The notes under the pieces are model-generated. The model saw only the letters and a list, made by a program, of their open reading frames with translations, made no database searches and had not been told where the DNA came from. A stretch of 64,000 nucleotides of DNA from Asterella californica (Eukaryota; Streptophyta; Marchantiopsida; Marchantiales; Aytoniaceae): NCBI GenBank assembly GCA_036924285.1, contig JAYKYS010000012.1, positions 10,850,001 to 10,914,000 of the forward strand, read 5' to 3'. The translations under genes and the position numbers were made by a program. Position 1 is the first letter of the stretch; every line of letters begins with the position of its first letter. Of the stretch, positions 43,852 through 56,676 are shown piece after piece.

Positions 43852-45395
43852 TGGAATCTAGCCTTTGAAAGAGCTTGTGTGTACTGATGTCTCTCTTCAT
43901 TAAACTATGTCCCGGGGAGAAGATGGAAAAGAGTGTGTAACTTTAAACCCCGGTTATTACTACAAGTGCTCATGGTGACTCAAAAGACCTTGTTTTCCGA
44001 GTTTGCTTGTAGATACTTGAGAGATTTAACCGTTTTGCAGAAAAATGATTCAAGTGATTACATTTGCCAGCTTATAATCTGTGAAATAAGGAATGAAATT
44101 AAAGCGGTTCACTAGCTTTACAAGTTAGGAAACAAATTATTCATCTCAAAACAAACTACTCAATATTGATAGAGAAAGAAACGTTAAAATGAAGTTTTGG
44201 AGGTTTCTTGGAACAGAAAAGAATCTTTTCTTCAGACTCAAAGAACATTACGAGGAAAAGAGGAATGTTTTTGCATGCTTTTATACTCATACTTGGGGAT
44301 TAAGAGTAACTTTCCATGTGACTAGTTAGGAAAATTTAGATGGTTATATACCTTCTGAAAGTGTGTTCTCACTTGGTCAAATCTTCGACTTTCTGATATC
44401 GCTTGGTCACGCTTTCAGCTCAGTTCTCTGTCGCACATCTGACATATCGTTTTTGCCGGATCGAGTAGTCGTGTTTAATCTAAATGGGTAACCTTAATGT
44501 CTGGATAGTGTCATTCCGGCGGAAAGAAAAAAGAATCGTGCTATCCACATAACTCTGTAGGCAACCTGAATGTGAGAATACTGTCATTCAAGCGAAACTA
44601 TTTGAATCATGTGAAAGAAATAACTCTGCAGACAAATGAATGTCAAAATATTGTCATTCAAGCGGAGAATTACAAGAAAAACATAACACGAGAAAACTTG
44701 AATATCAAGATATCGTAATTCAAGTAGAAAAATGAATTTCACTATACAAGTTGTCATATGTACGACGCAAAAATGACACATTACACATACGAGAGAGAAG
44801 CTGGCTCAGGGGGTGATCCAGCGAAATCAAAAAGTCGAGAGTTCAAACAAATGAAAACTATTTATTCCAGATATTTACTTTACTACAACTCTAATACGTT
44901 TAGGACTTGACCTCTCTTAATTTTACATTATTTGATCGCATCCTTGACTAATTATCACAGGTTCAGTAAGTAAAAAAGCCATGTCACTGGAGTGCAAGAA
45001 GTGCCAACATGCACTTCTTGTATCTACACGAAAAGTTTAATTTAAAATATCTTTAAATTAAACTTCTGGTTCAGATGCCTCCAACAGATTATCAGCCCAG
45101 ATATCTTATCTCTTAGTTGTCTTGTCTTAGAGCAATGTCTTTACAGTACAATAAACCTGCATAACTCGTTGTAGCCTTGTTAAATATCATTAGAAGATCA
45201 CATCTAAAATCTGCGGAATGTAAAAAGATAAAAAAACAAAAAAAAAGAGAAGAGGTGACTTGTACATGACTTTGACATGAGTGGTACTGTGACAGCAGTT
45301 AGGTAAGTCACTTTGAGGTGACAGCAATTATGTACCAGTAGTATATTAATCCACATTTTTTGTAGAGTAGCATGAGTCGAGGCCCTCTCTGTCTG
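43852..45395. other. Stretch without a supported gene
   Basis: Contains a loose tandem array of about 60-75 bp around TGTCATTCAAGCG (about 44510, 44581, 44655, 44717) and otherwise short ORFs without domains. Confidence 0.4.
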
Positions 45396-45661
45396 TACCA
45401 CTTCTGAAGTCTAAGTATAGTGTGCACATTTCATCTGAGGATATTTCTGTTTAAGTTCTCATCCTGATCAGTTCTAACAGGCTTGTAGTATTCTGTTCTG
45501 GGAGATAAAGTTTTGATATTCTGAGAGACTTGGAGTGCAGTTCTCAGTTTTGTAACATGGTATCATATCTCAGGTTGGTCAAGCTAAGTGTTTAAGATTC
45601 TGATCATCTGGTATTTAGTTTCTAGAATTTTTGACCTCATCTTTTCAACAAGATAGCAACT

Positions 45662-47430
45662 ATGGCTGCTACTTTCAGTGAGTTTGGTTAGAATGAGAGC
45701 ATTAGACTTTCATGTCTTAACAATTATAGTTCTTTGAAACTGATAATGAAAGCCATTCTGAGTAAGAAGGATTTATGATGTGTGCTTTCTGGAGAAGAGA
45801 AGCTAGCTCCATTTTATGATAAGAGTTCTCATGAAACTCTAAGATTCATTAAGAAGCAAAATAGAGCATTATCCAGTATTCTACTTGATGTGAAGGAGAG
45901 CATCAGACTTACTATTGAGGCTTGTGATATAAGAAGAAAAGCTTGGGAGAAGCTAGCTATCAGATATAATAACGTGAGCAAAAGTATAGTGATAAAGTTA
46001 AAAAATGATTTACACTCTATCAAGATAGATGAGAGTACATATATTCATGAGCACCTTGAGAAGATAGATGATATCTATGTGCAGCTAACCAGAGTAGGAG
46101 AGACATATGGTTATGATACTGATTTCTATAACTTTGAATTGTCTTCGTACTTAGTATTTTCATTTTGTTTCTGATATCAACAGAAGAGAGAGTATGCCAA
46201 CTTATGAGGAGTTGTGTAGTTTACTACATGAAGAAGAGCAGTTGATGAGAAAGTTTTTCCATCAGAAAAATCAAAGGTCTGCTTTTATGGTAAAGATTTA
46301 CATAAAAGAGGAGCAACAATCTCAAAACATTGGTCTTCCTACTCAGGAAACCAAGGTATAACTTTATGCTCATTTTGTAAGAAGAAAGGTCACAAGATTG
46401 AAGAGTGCAGAAAAAAAAGGTCAAAGATTGAAGACTGCTATGCTAGAAAGGCAAATAATATTGATGTTCAAGAAGATGCAGAAGAAGAGAAAATTGTTGG
46501 TAATGTGTTTATTACTAGCTTGATATCTACAACAACAGAAGATAAGAATTTGTACATTGATTCTAGTGCTTCTAAGCACATGACCATCCAAACATCACTC
46601 TTGAAGGAATTTTCAGCAACTGTAGACTCTTAGGTTACTCAAGCTGATGGTACATGATGTGAAGTTCAAGATACTGAAGTTGTAATAGTAAAAACAAGTG
46701 AAGAAGATTTGAAGAATATACAAGAGGTACTCTTTATTCCAAGTTCACAAAGAACATTATTTCTGTTGGAAAAATCACAGATCATGGAATGAAGGTGATT
46801 TTTGATAATACAAAGGTGTAGATACTGGATGCCTCACATAATAAGAGAGTTGTTGCTTCAGGAAGGAGAGATTAGAAGTCAGGATTATATATCTTGAATA
46901 TTGAACCTCAAGTCCAAGAAGTCTCTATGGTTGTTGGTTCTTATAATCAAGCAAGCATTTGGTATCATATATTTTCACACTTGAAATTTGGAAGTCTGAA
47001 ACATATGATGGATAATCATATGGTGGAAGGGCTGCAAAGGATGAAGCTCCAACTACTGGAGATATATATGAAGGATGTATATTTAGGAAACAAAGCAGAA
47101 ATAATTTTCCGAAGGAACGAGGTGCAACATCAAAAAAGTTGTTGGTCTTGGTCCATTCAGATGTTTGTGGACCCGTGCAAATAAGCTCTATAGGAGGCTG
47201 TATAGTACTTTCTGACATTTATTGATGATGTGAGTATAAAGACATGGATATATTTCTTGAAACAAAAATCTGAAGTATTTGAATACTTCAAGAAGTTCAA
47301 GACCCTTGTAGAACATCAAAGTGACAAGAAGATTAAAGTTCTCAGATCAGATAGAAGAGGAGAATATTGTTCTAACCTCTTTGCTCAGTTTTGTGAAGAG
47401 CATGGTTATCAAAGACAACTTTCCACAACT
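45662..47430 (+). pseudogene. Outer copia: gag, protease and start of integrase
   Basis: The frame starts at an ATG at 45662 but is broken by several stops and shifts. Recognisable parts in order are a copia gag core (45782-46174: WEKLAIRYNN, LHSIKIDESTYIHEHLEKIDD), a CCHC knuckle (CSFCKKKGHKIEEC, about 46368-46409), the protease active site as DSSAS instead of DSGAS (about 46558), a GAG-pre-integrase motif (WYHIFSHLKFGSL), and integrase segments DVCGPV and LRSDRRGEYCSNLFAQFCEEHG. Integrase is cut by the inner element within ...QLSTTYT. The altered protease motif and the stops mean it is dead. Confidence 0.8.
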
Positions 47431-47435
47431 TATAC

Positions 47436-47664
47436 TGTTGATATAGTCCCAAGCTCTAGTAGATCGACGGCTATCATTAGCCGGAGTGGTTAGGGTTGTT
47501 AGAGTTAGTTAGAGGGCTAACCCACCATTAGGGTTTCTCTTGTACTCACCTCCACTATATATACAGAGAGAGGCAAAGCCTCTCCTATCTCATTCCTATT
47601 TTACTTCCTTGTCTACTCGCTCTCTCTCTTCTTGGAGTGTCATCGAAGTATCGATCTTTCTACA
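47436..47664 (+). repeat. Inner copia 5' LTR
   Basis: TG...CA, 229 bp. Contains a TATATATA box at 47556-47563 and a short palindrome GAGAGGCAAAGCCTCTC just after it, marking the likely promoter and RNA start region. Confidence 0.95.
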
Positions 47665-47676
47665 TGGTATCAGAGC
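47665..47676 (+). promoter_or_regulatory. Inner copia primer-binding site (initiator Met-tRNA)
   Basis: TGGTATCAGAGC, complementary to the 3' end of plant initiator methionine tRNA, with no spacer after the LTR. Confidence 0.95.
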
Positions 47677-48316
47677 TGGTGAGAACTTGTGTCCCTTGCT
47701 GATGAGCAAGATGGAGACTGGAGTACAGGAGAGAGCAGCCGAAGTTGTGTATGATGTCGAGCACTATCCTGCTGATGCGTTCGAGTGAGGCGAAACCATT
47801 ATTTTCACCACCAGAAACTTTGAACGTGATTTCGGAGGCCTAGATTATTTTTTCTCGTCGAAATCTGTCGACCAGCCTTTTTGGGTTGTCTTGTTCAGAA
47901 GGTGCGAATTGTGTACTGGGTCAAGTTTCAGTCGATTTGGAGGTTTCCATCGGTAGATTTTCAATCGGATCTTTTTCGATCAAAACGAAAGTTTTAGGAC
48001 TTGACCCTAAAACAAATCCTGTTCTGAATATGGGTGGTTTAGTTTGGAAAATTTTGAGGGGTCGCACACCCATTTCTGACCTCGTTTGGTCTAGTTTCGA
48101 CCTTTCTTGGTATGTTCTTTCGACATTTCCGTCGTGTTTTGTACACCTACAGTTCGCGGACAGTTTCTTTCTTCATTCTCATTGCAGGAGGAGTTCGTGG
48201 AGTCGACTTCTTGTGACTTGTGACAACTCTTGATCGCGCGGTGTGGAGAGACGAGTTTCGTGAAGGATCTGTGAGGTTTTTTACGTACAGAACAGCGCAA
48301 TTTTGACATTGCAGCT

Positions 48317-50245
48317 ATGGCGGAGTCCGTGTCTTTGATCACTGGAGAGAAGCTCGACAAGAACAACTGCCAAGTGTGGAAGTTCCGGATGAAGACTTTC
48401 TTACAGGGATAAGATCTATGAGATCTTATCACTGAGGAGGAGAAAACGCCTGAAGTGCCAATTTCTGACCCAAAATTCAAGGAGTGGAAGAAGCGCTCAT
48501 ATCAGGCTATTCACTACATCGCGCTAACAGTCTCAGCATGGATGATCAGTCACATTCAGGATTGCGATACGCTCAAGAAAGCTTGGGATGCACTCGCACG
48601 TCTGTTTCAATCCGAAACAGAGGCGCGGAAGCTGCAATTGCTGCAGCAGTTCAACACTGTGAAGAAGGGATCGATGTGCATCAACGACTATGTGAACCAT
48701 GTCAAGCAGTTCACGGATCAACTATCTTCTGTCAAAGTCGAGATTGATCCCATTGTCTTGATCGGAATCACATTGCAGGGACTGCCTGTAGAGTACAAAT
48801 AGTTCATAACATCAATTTCGACTAGAGAACCCCTTCCGCGGTTTGATGAGCTTGTTCTTATGATGTTAGGAGAGGAGGTGCGCCTACTGTGGAGTTCTAC
48901 TTCGAGGGGTCAGCAAGAATCTGTCTATTTTGCAGGTTCTGGAGGATCTCGAGGTAAGGGTCGTGGCAAAGGTGCTGGACGTGGATGGGATCACGGACAG
49001 CAACAGCAATCGCAGTAGAATCAGCAGCAGCAGAACAAGCAGAACCAGCAACAATCTGGTTCCAACAACAACCAGAGAAGAGCGCCTGGTTCCTGCAACT
49101 ACTGCAAGAAGTAAGGTCACAATGCGAATCAGTGCTACAAGAAGCAGAACGATCAAAGACAGCAACACGACAACAACCCCCAACAAGGTAACAGCAACCA
49201 GCAAGGCTATGCAGTCATTGAGCATGTCTATTCGGAGCAGTTGCTGATTACTACGCATCAGAGTTATGCGGCTTTCAAGTCACAAACTGACTGGGTGATC
49301 GACTCCGGTGCCACCAGTCACATGACTCTCCATCGGGAGTGGTTTAGTTCACTCGAGCCTGTGGAGACTCCACAGTTTATGGTGACAGGAGATGACATCA
49401 AGCACAAGATCCAGCACAAAGGTAACATTCCACTTGACATTCCTGCTTCAACGTTTACTGGTATACGGAATGTCTTACATGTACCCACGTTGACTAGAAA
49501 CCTGCTATCTGTAGGACAGTTGATAGAGCATGGTATGCAAGTGCGCTTCAATAAAGATGGATGCTTTATTGAAGATTTGAATAGCACTGTCATAGCTCGA
49601 GGTATCAAGAGTGGTAGACTGTTTAAACTAGATGCATCTGCGCCTAAGTTAGAAGCTGTCATGTATGGACAGAGTGGTCCAGTAGTGTCTGACATTGACA
49701 TCTGGCACAAGCGAATTGGGCACATGAACTTTCAGAGGCTAAAAGGTCTTCCGAGTTCTGACCTGGTTACAGGTCTGCCCAAATTCGAATCCAGTGAGCC
49801 CATTGGAGTCTGTGCAGCATGTCAATTCGGCAAGCAAGCTAGACAGCCCTTTAAAGGATCAGGTAGTAGAGCGAACAAGCTTCTGGAGCTTGTTCACACT
49901 GATGTATGGACTGCTTCTCAGCCAAGTATGATCGATTTCCAGTACTTCGTGTCGTTCATTAATGACCATTCGCGTTATACTTGGATCTATTTGTTGAGAA
50001 ACAAGTCCTCTGCCGAAGTACTGTCAGCATTTCAGACTTTCTGCAAGTTGATGGAGAAACAGTCTGGAGCATCTATCCTCTGTTTGAGATCTGATGGAGG
50101 AGGCGAGTTTCTTTCTAGAGAGTTCGATGCATATCTGCGTGAGCATGGCATTCGACGCCAGAAGACCTGCAGTTACAGTCCGCAGCAGAACGGGGTTGCG
50201 GAGTGCAAGAATCGACACATAGCAGAAGCTGCCGTGCGATGTTGA
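48317..50245 (+). pseudogene. Inner copia: gag, protease and integrase
   Basis: One frame from the ATG at 48317. Parts are a copia gag (ITGEKLDKNN, WKFRMKTFL, AWDALARLFQ), a CCHC knuckle (CNYCKK-stop-GHNANQC, 49094-49135), a retropepsin site DSGATSHMT (about 49300), GAG-pre-integrase (IWHKRIGHMNF ... CAACQFGK) and the integrase catalytic core (VHTDVW, FINDHSRYTW, LRSDGGGEF, then E in QQNGVAECKN). In-frame stops are TAA 48410, TGA 48419, TAG 48800, TAG 49016 and TAA 49112, the last inside the zinc knuckle. A frameshift near 50220 ends the frame in integrase; the rest continues at 50203-50589 in another frame. Confidence 0.9.
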
Positions 50246-51737
50246 ACGAGAAGACCATGCCTAGACCTTACTGGGCAGAAGCTGTTTCATGTGCGGTGTA
50301 TCTGATGAACCGGACGCCTACAACGGCAGTCCACAACAAGACACCAATGGAGGTCTTCACAGACAGTAAGCCTGATTACTCTTTCCTTAAAGTTTTCGGA
50401 TGTATCTGTTATGTGCACATACCTGATGAAAGACGTAAGAAACTAGATCCGATAGATGTATCTTCCTTGGTTATGCTTCTGATACGAAAGGATATAGGTG
50501 CTACAATCCTTCGTCCAAGCAGTTCTATATTAGTAGAGATGTCATTTTTGATGAGCAACAGTCTTGGTTTGCACCTGCACCTGTCGTAGTCATCCATGTA
50601 CCTACTGTAGAACCAAAGAGTCAGTCCACTATAGTACCTCAGAGTAGTACGTTGAGTGGAGGATCTGGAGAAGTCACTGATTCCATATCAAAATCATAGA
50701 GCTGTTATTAATGCTGGAGTCCACGTAACACAGCCTGGTGGAACTAGTGTAGTTTCTACACAGGATGAGCGCGTGCTATTGCAGCGTATGTTTGACTCAT
50801 CCAGATATGTGGATCTTTCACATCCATTGGATACTACTTGTCCCAGACCTTGGTGTCTACATCAGATCAGTTGCAAGGGGAGGTGACTAGTGCACCGATT
50901 ATCTCTCGTAGATCTGAGCGGGCAAAACATCCAATGAGTAGGTATATGCATGAAGGTTTTCTTGCTGCGCACCATGCATATATGGCCAATGTTCTTCAAG
51001 AACAGGAACCGAGTTCGCTTGAGGAGGCGATGCACAAGGCCCAATGGGTAAGTGCTATGGAAGCTGAACTTGCTGCGCTTCATCACCAACAGACTTGGGA
51101 ATTGGTAGACTTACCTCATGGTAAGAAAGCAATTGGTTGCAGGTGAGTTTTCAAGGTCAAGCGCAACTTGGATGGTATAGTGTGTCGGTACAAGGTCAGA
51201 TTGGTATCTAAGGGCTACGCACAGCAACATGGAGTGGATTTTGAGGAGACCTTTGCTCATGTTGTGAAAATGATGACTATTCGAACAGCAGTTGCAGTTG
51301 CAACTCAGAAAGGTTGGAAGATGCACCAGATGGACTTCAAGAACGCCTTCCTCAACGACGATCTTGAGGAGGAGGTCTACATGCAGCAACCTCTTGGTTA
51401 TGAGGATCCTATGTTCCTTTCCCGTGTATGTAAGTTACGGAAGGCTCTCTATGATATGAGACATGCACCAAGAGCATGGTATGCAAAGATCAATTCTTAC
51501 TTGCAGTCTCTTGGTTTCCATCTTTGTAGTTCAGACTCTACCTTGTATTCATTGAGAATACGAGACCGGATTGTTGTGATCACCATCTATGTTGATGACT
51601 TGATCATTACTGGTAACTTTGAGGAGCTTATTTCCCAGATCAAGGATCACTTGAAATCCGAGTTCGAGATGATGGACTTAGGAGAACTCAAGTATTTCCT
51701 TGCTGTGGAGTTCATTAGAGATGGGAAGGATGTTTGA
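50203..51737 (+). pseudogene. Inner copia: integrase tail and reverse transcriptase
   Basis: 50203-50589 gives the end of integrase (MPRPYWAEAVSCAVYLMNR, KPDYSFLKVFGCICYVHIP). After a degenerate linker with further frame changes, 50838-51737 encodes reverse transcriptase: LEEAMHKAQWVSAMEAELAA, QTWELVDLP, a TGA at 51144 where TGG is expected (CRWVFK), MHQMDFKNAFLNDDLEEEVYM, then the catalytic YVDD box (ITIYVDDLIITGN) and DLGELKYFLAVEF. A TGA at 51735 closes the frame. Active-site residues are kept, so decay is by stops and shifts rather than loss of the core. Confidence 0.9.
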
Positions 51738-51749
51738 CTTGTACAGCGA

Positions 51750-52556
51750 CAGTATGCTCTTAGTATGCTTGAGAGATTTGGTTGCAAACTTTGGTTGTTT
51801 ACTTGATTGCAAACTCATTGCTACACCATTAGAGCAAGGGGTAAAGCTAGGAGCAGAGGATGGAGAGTTGCTGGATGATCCACGCATGTACAGACAGATG
51901 GTTGGGAGTCTTATCTACTTGACCATCACCAGATCAGACTTGAGCTATGCTGTCGGTCTGATTAGTCAATTCATGCAGTCACCACGGAGACCACATTTTG
52001 AGGATGTCAAGCGGATCCTCTGCTATGTGAAGTTTTCGATGCAATATGGACTTCACTATCGATACGGTGGACCATTGTTTTTACATGGCTACACAGATGC
52101 TGACTGGGCAGGAAGTGCCGACAAGAGATCCATGTCAGGTTACGCTTTTGGACTTGTAAGCGCTGCTATAAGCTGGGCTTCTAAGAAGCAACCCACAGTT
52201 GCTTTGTCGTCCATAGAAGCAGAGTACCGAGGAGCGAACGCAACATGCGAATCGATTTGGCTTCGATGTCTGCTATCTGATATTGGTGTGGAGTGTACAG
52301 ATCCTGTTGTATATACAGACAACATTAGCAGCATGAAGTTAACTAGTAATCCTATTTTCCATGCTAGGACAAAGCACATTGAGGTGCACTATCACTTTAT
52401 TAGAGAGAAGGTCCTTGCAGGAGAGATTGAGCTCAGTTATGTGAGCACAGGAGATCAGGTTGCCGATATCTTCACTAAGGCATTGCCTAGAGATAAGTTT
52501 GATGCTTTCAGACATTGTCTAGGAGTACAGGATGTAGAGATGAGCTTGAAGGGGAG
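51750..52556 (+). pseudogene. Inner copia: RNase H
   Basis: In the frame of 51700-52614, after a frameshift near 51790. Copia RNase H landmarks are IATPLEQGVKL, YRQMVGSLIYLTITRSDLSYAVGLISQFM, GYTDADWAGSADKRSMSGYAF, LSSIEAEYRGA (catalytic E), VYTDNISSMKLTSNP, KHIEVHYHFIREKV and TGDQVADIFTKALP. The open frame reads on into the 3' LTR, so its formal end at 52614 is not the original one. Confidence 0.9.
52548..52556 (+). promoter_or_regulatory. Inner copia polypurine tract
   Basis: GAAGGGGAG, nine purines directly before the 3' LTR; the plus-strand primer in reverse transcription. Confidence 0.9.
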
Positions 52557-52785
52557 TGTTGATATAGTCCAAAGCTCTAGTAGATCGACGGCTATCATTA
52601 GCCGGAGTGGTTAGGATTGTTAGAGTTAGTTAGAGGACTAACCCACCATTAGGGTTTTTCTTGTACTCACCTCGACTATATATATAGAGAGAGGCAAAGC
52701 CTCTCCTGTCTCATTCCTATTTTACTTCCTTGTCTACTCGCTCTCTCTCTTCTTGGAGTGTCCTCAAAGTATCGATCTTTCTACA
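52557..52785 (+). repeat. Inner copia 3' LTR
   Basis: 229 bp, nine differences from the 5' LTR, followed by the TATAC duplication. Confidence 0.95.
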
Positions 52786-52790
52786 TATAC

Positions 52791-54160
52791 TACACAACAA
52801 AATGGTGTATCTAAAAGAAAAAATAAGATGATGTGGAAAGTGACAAATCCATGCTGAAGGTCAAGAATCTTCCTAATTATTTTTGGACTGAAGCTTGCAA
52901 CAGCTGTTTACATTATGAACAGAGCACAACAGCTGTGCGGCACAAGACACCTGAAGAGATATTTACAAGAGTGAAACCAGATGTGTCTCACTTCAGGATT
53001 TTTGGGTGCACATCTTACACGTACATCAATAATGAAAAGAGATAGAACTTGGATGTAAAATATGAGAAGTGTATATTTGTAGGCTATGCTGAGCAAACCA
53101 AGGATTACAAAGTGTACAATCAATCTACAAGAAAGACTCACATCAGCAAAGATGTTAGATTCTCTGAGTTGGATTCTGATATGATGAAAGATGAGAAGAT
53201 TTAAGCTACCTACAAGTGAGGATCAGATTGATTCAGAATATGATAAATCTGATATTGATGTGGACTTGGAGCAGTAAACATCTCTCATTAATCCTAGTGA
53301 AGAGCAAGTTGAAGGATACTTGGTTAAAGGATTAACTTCGTGAATCCTTTAACCAAGTATTCACGAAGTTAAAAGAGACAACTTACAACATGCAGCAGAT
53401 TTTCAAGTAAGGAGATCACAAAAGATTAGAAGACCACCAGCAAGACTTGATGATTATTGTAGACTTGCTGAAAGCATTCAGTAGGATGATCCATTTACAT
53501 TTGAAGAAGCTAACAAAGACCTTGGTTGGAGATAAGCTATGCAAAAAGAATACAAAATGCTACTAAAAAATCACACATGGGATTTGGTTAAGCTACCAAG
53601 AGAAAAAAGAGCCATCCAATGCAAATGGATTTACAAAACCAACCTACAATCAGATGGTTCAGTTGAAAAGCTGAAAGTAAGGTTAGTAGCAAGAGGATTT
53701 AACAACAAGAAAGGATTGATTATGAAGATAATTTTGCACCAGTTGCAAAATGAGATTCAACTAGACTTGTAATGGCTCTTGCTGGTCATAATCATTGAGA
53801 AATACATCATATGGATGTGAAGTCAGCTTTCCTTCACAAAGAATTAGAGGAAGAAGTTTACATCGTTCAACCACCAAGACTTGAAGTAAAAAAGAAGCAG
53901 GATCATGTGTGTTTCTCAAGAAATCTTTATATGGATTAAAGCAAGCATCAAAAGTTTACTATTCTGAGATACATGAGTTTCTACACAGCCATGAACTCAG
54001 AAGATCAGAGCTGGATCTAAACCTCTATGTCTTGAAAGATAATTCAAAGAAGATCATACTCATCTTACATGGAGATGATATCTTAATTCAGGAAGTGATA
54101 AGAAGTTGGTACTACTCAAATAAAAATTCAACAAGAGATTTGAGATGTTTGATATTTTAC
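52791..54160 (+). pseudogene. Outer copia: integrase end and partial reverse transcriptase
   Basis: Resumes the integrase cut at 47435 with QQNGVSKRKN, then NYFWTEACNSC and TAVRHKTPEEIFTRVKPDVSHFRIFGCTSYTYI. RT pieces follow in several frames: MQKEYKMLLKNHTWDLVKLP, CKWIYKTNLQSDGS, a FLHKEL-like block, and FLKKSLYGLKQASKVYY with HGDDIL in place of the usual YVDD. The frame then runs directly into the 3' LTR remnant, so the RT C-terminus and RNase H were deleted. A copia linker with acidic residues (about 53160-53340) contains a short palindromic duplication, TTAAAGGATTAACTTCGTGA and its inverse. Confidence 0.8.
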
Positions 54161-54217
54161 AGATGAATAAAGTTCTGATATTCTGAGAGACTTGGAGTGC
54201 AGTTCTCAATTTTAACA

Positions 54218-56676
54218 AGCCCATCAAAGTTGCAATAAAATAATGCAAAGTCAAGAAAAACGAGGTCAAGGGTGAAAAACGAATATGAGGAACAACCCAA
54301 TATGAGTAAACATCACTTTTTGAGCAGTGTTTATTTAATCCAACACCCACTGTAAAAATGTACAGGAAGTGCTGGACGTTGATTTCATGGCAACCATACC
54401 GCCTTACGAACTAACTCACCACCACCTTTTTTGCTTGAGGATTTACAGGCAGCGGGCCAGTCTTTGGCAATGTCACCGAATCCGACACGTCTCTCTTCAT
54501 GCTCTTTAAGGTTTACACTTCCACAGTGCCCACCACACTAGTGCCGCAACTGCACTCGAGCTATGAACTTTTCTCCATAAAGTGTTTTTTCTTCTTATCA
54601 CAAAGCTTTTCGACATTCCTTTTCTTCTGGTCGGTCAAACCTTCATGACCCCTCGTTAACGAAATAGCTTGGGACTAGTTATTAACTTTTCCAAGCGTAT
54701 TGAGAGGTTGCCACTTCCACTTCTGGTCGTGAAGGTGGTCCCTTTTCTCTGTAGATCTACTGACTGAAAGTAGTATATGTGAGAGATTTCGTCGGTTCTA
54801 GAATAGACTCCCTACAGCTGCCGACGCCCAAACAGCCCTTTCTCAACGATTTTCTTCTTCGAATCCACCAAAACCTTCTCCTGTTCCTCAGCAGCAAATA
54901 TCTGCTTCAGATTTTCATAGTTGCTATCCGAAACCTGACTATACTATTGGTCCATGACAATCAAGGACAAGTGGATGAGTGAAACACTGGTCAATGGCTT
55001 CGTAGTAGTGTTTATGATCACCATATTTATCCAACTGAGTGTTATCTACAGCAAGCACACAACGGTATCTTCAGGAGACCAAGAAACCGTCGCGAAGATT
55101 GTCAGATAGGACATGAGATGCTCAAGTTGTTTCGATACAGTAACAGGTCCGAGCATATACTGTTCGTGTCGACTCCTGTTCTCCGATGGTGCTCGTGGCC
55201 CGTCCAACTCCTCTCTGCGTCCTTCTTACGCCTTGACCATGTCGTTTCACGGTGCGACCACCAACGCTACTGTAGCAACGGGTGTTGTGTCCCGCTTGCA
55301 CACAACGAGAACGACAATTCTCCTTCTTTGGCATTATCGCTCACGTTCTTATGGGGCTCTATGATTGGTACATCTCACTCTGAATGACAACTTCAGTGCG
55401 CCAGACCAAGTCATCGACTCACCATCGGGATGAAGAGTGAAGTATAAGAGTGAAGAGTGAAGTAACTCAGAGTTAACTCAGTGTTGCAAGTATAATCCCT
55501 AGAGTGATCCAACTTACTTGTCCAGCGTGACTGGGGTTTACTCCAGAGACGGTGCAATGCTTAGCTGTAGGTTAGCGCATCCAGTCTCGAACGGTTGAGG
55601 AAGGCACGTGATACGTCTTTACAGTACGGTCGATTCTCTTTTTGTATTTATATTCGGAAAAGAGAATTATAACAATGTGAAACTTTTTATTACATATTAG
55701 TTTTAACTTTGGAAAATAAAGGATATACAAGTGAAAGCCTCGGTCCTTTGCAAAGCGGAGATACTTTCCTATTAGGGAATATCAAAGCTTGTAAAATAGA
55801 TTCTTTAACGGCTGAAGCTATAACTCGGTTGACTGTTGTTGGATAAAAATTCCAATTATTAATTGTATATAAAGATTAAATATTATGCTCGCGGATGATC
55901 TTCATCGTGCTACCGAAAAAGAAAATCAAACTATTTTTCATGCGGCAAAAAGATCTTACCGTTGAAACGGAAATGGTCGCAGATGGATTTTCTCTTGCAC
56001 CTCTCGAAATGCCTGCAAAATAAATGGCCGTATCCGTAACCTCTGTAGGCGGCCTTTGATTTAATTCGAGCTTTCACATGGTCTATTACTGTATTGGATG
56101 TCAAACTTTCCTTCAATGCCCACAGCATCAAACCGAACTCTAAAATGGCAAAAATTTGTAGAGATGCATAGATCACGAGCAAAAAACGTAATATAACGAA
56201 CAAACGATAAAATCTTGTCCACTAAGTGTTTATGTTGTAGAAGGCTCTGCTCGATGTTGAGTCTTACTTGCATATGCCACTCCCTCAAGCAGCAAGTTTA
56301 AGTGAATAAGTAACCCTCGAGCAACGGCTTAAACTCGTCGTAACCCCACATGGCCTTCCTCTACACGTCAAGAATTGGAGTGTTCGAAGGATGGCTGAAG
56401 TCTTCTCCGTACAAGGCTTACTCCCCCTTAGGAGTTTTGAAACGTTGACAGTCATGGTGAGGATCTCTAAATTTGTGATTTCGAGACATGATTTCTTCTA
56501 CAGTATGGTCAGCTTCCTTAAGACTCTGTTGAACACTCTGCGACCCATTTCTTGGACTACAGACAATAGTAGAGCCAGAGGTACCCGGAAATCCCTAGTA
56601 TTCTTATCGCGGGAAACGAATGTGTGGTTCAATAGAAAGGAAAAGCATAAGTTTAAGCCCAAAACTCGTTGTCAGG
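54218..56676. other. Stretch without a supported gene
   Basis: ORFs such as 55113-55387 are short, Ser-, Thr- and Arg-rich and lack any domain. Short GAGTGAAG direct repeats occur near 55430-55460. Nothing else stands out. Confidence 0.4.

Larger units (their letters stand above)
47436..52785 (+). mobile_element. Inner complete Ty1/copia retrotransposon (5350 bp), inactivated
   Basis: 229-bp LTRs at 47436-47664 and 52557-52785 begin TGTTGATATAGTCC and end CTTTCTACA. They differ at nine positions (about 4%), mostly transitions. A perfect 5-bp duplication TATAC flanks it at 47431-47435 and 52786-52790. The primer-binding site directly follows the 5' LTR and a polypurine tract directly precedes the 3' LTR. 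Domain order gag, protease, integrase, reverse transcriptase, RNase H defines the copia type. At least seven stops and about two frameshifts inactivate it. Confidence 0.95.
45396..54217 (+). mobile_element. Outer, decayed Ty1/copia element interrupted by another copia
   Basis: The 5' LTR ends at 45557 (...TTTTGTAACA), directly followed by TGGTATCATATC, a slightly altered Met-tRNA primer site. The last 55 bases of the LTR recur at 54163-54217 (GATATTCTGAGAGACTTGGA...TTTTAACA), marking a truncated 3' LTR. Between lie gag, protease, integrase and a partial reverse transcriptase, split at 47435/52786 by the inner element. RNase H and the polypurine tract are gone. The left boundary is approximate. 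Confidence 0.8.

Noticed and set aside
48884..49258. 124-codon Leu-rich minus-strand ORF in the inner copia
   Set aside because: Antisense to the Gln- and Asn-rich end of gag; low-complexity shadow.
55113..55387. Overlapping 83- and 89-codon ORFs
   Set aside because: Both frames are open over the same bases with no domain or homologue in the window.
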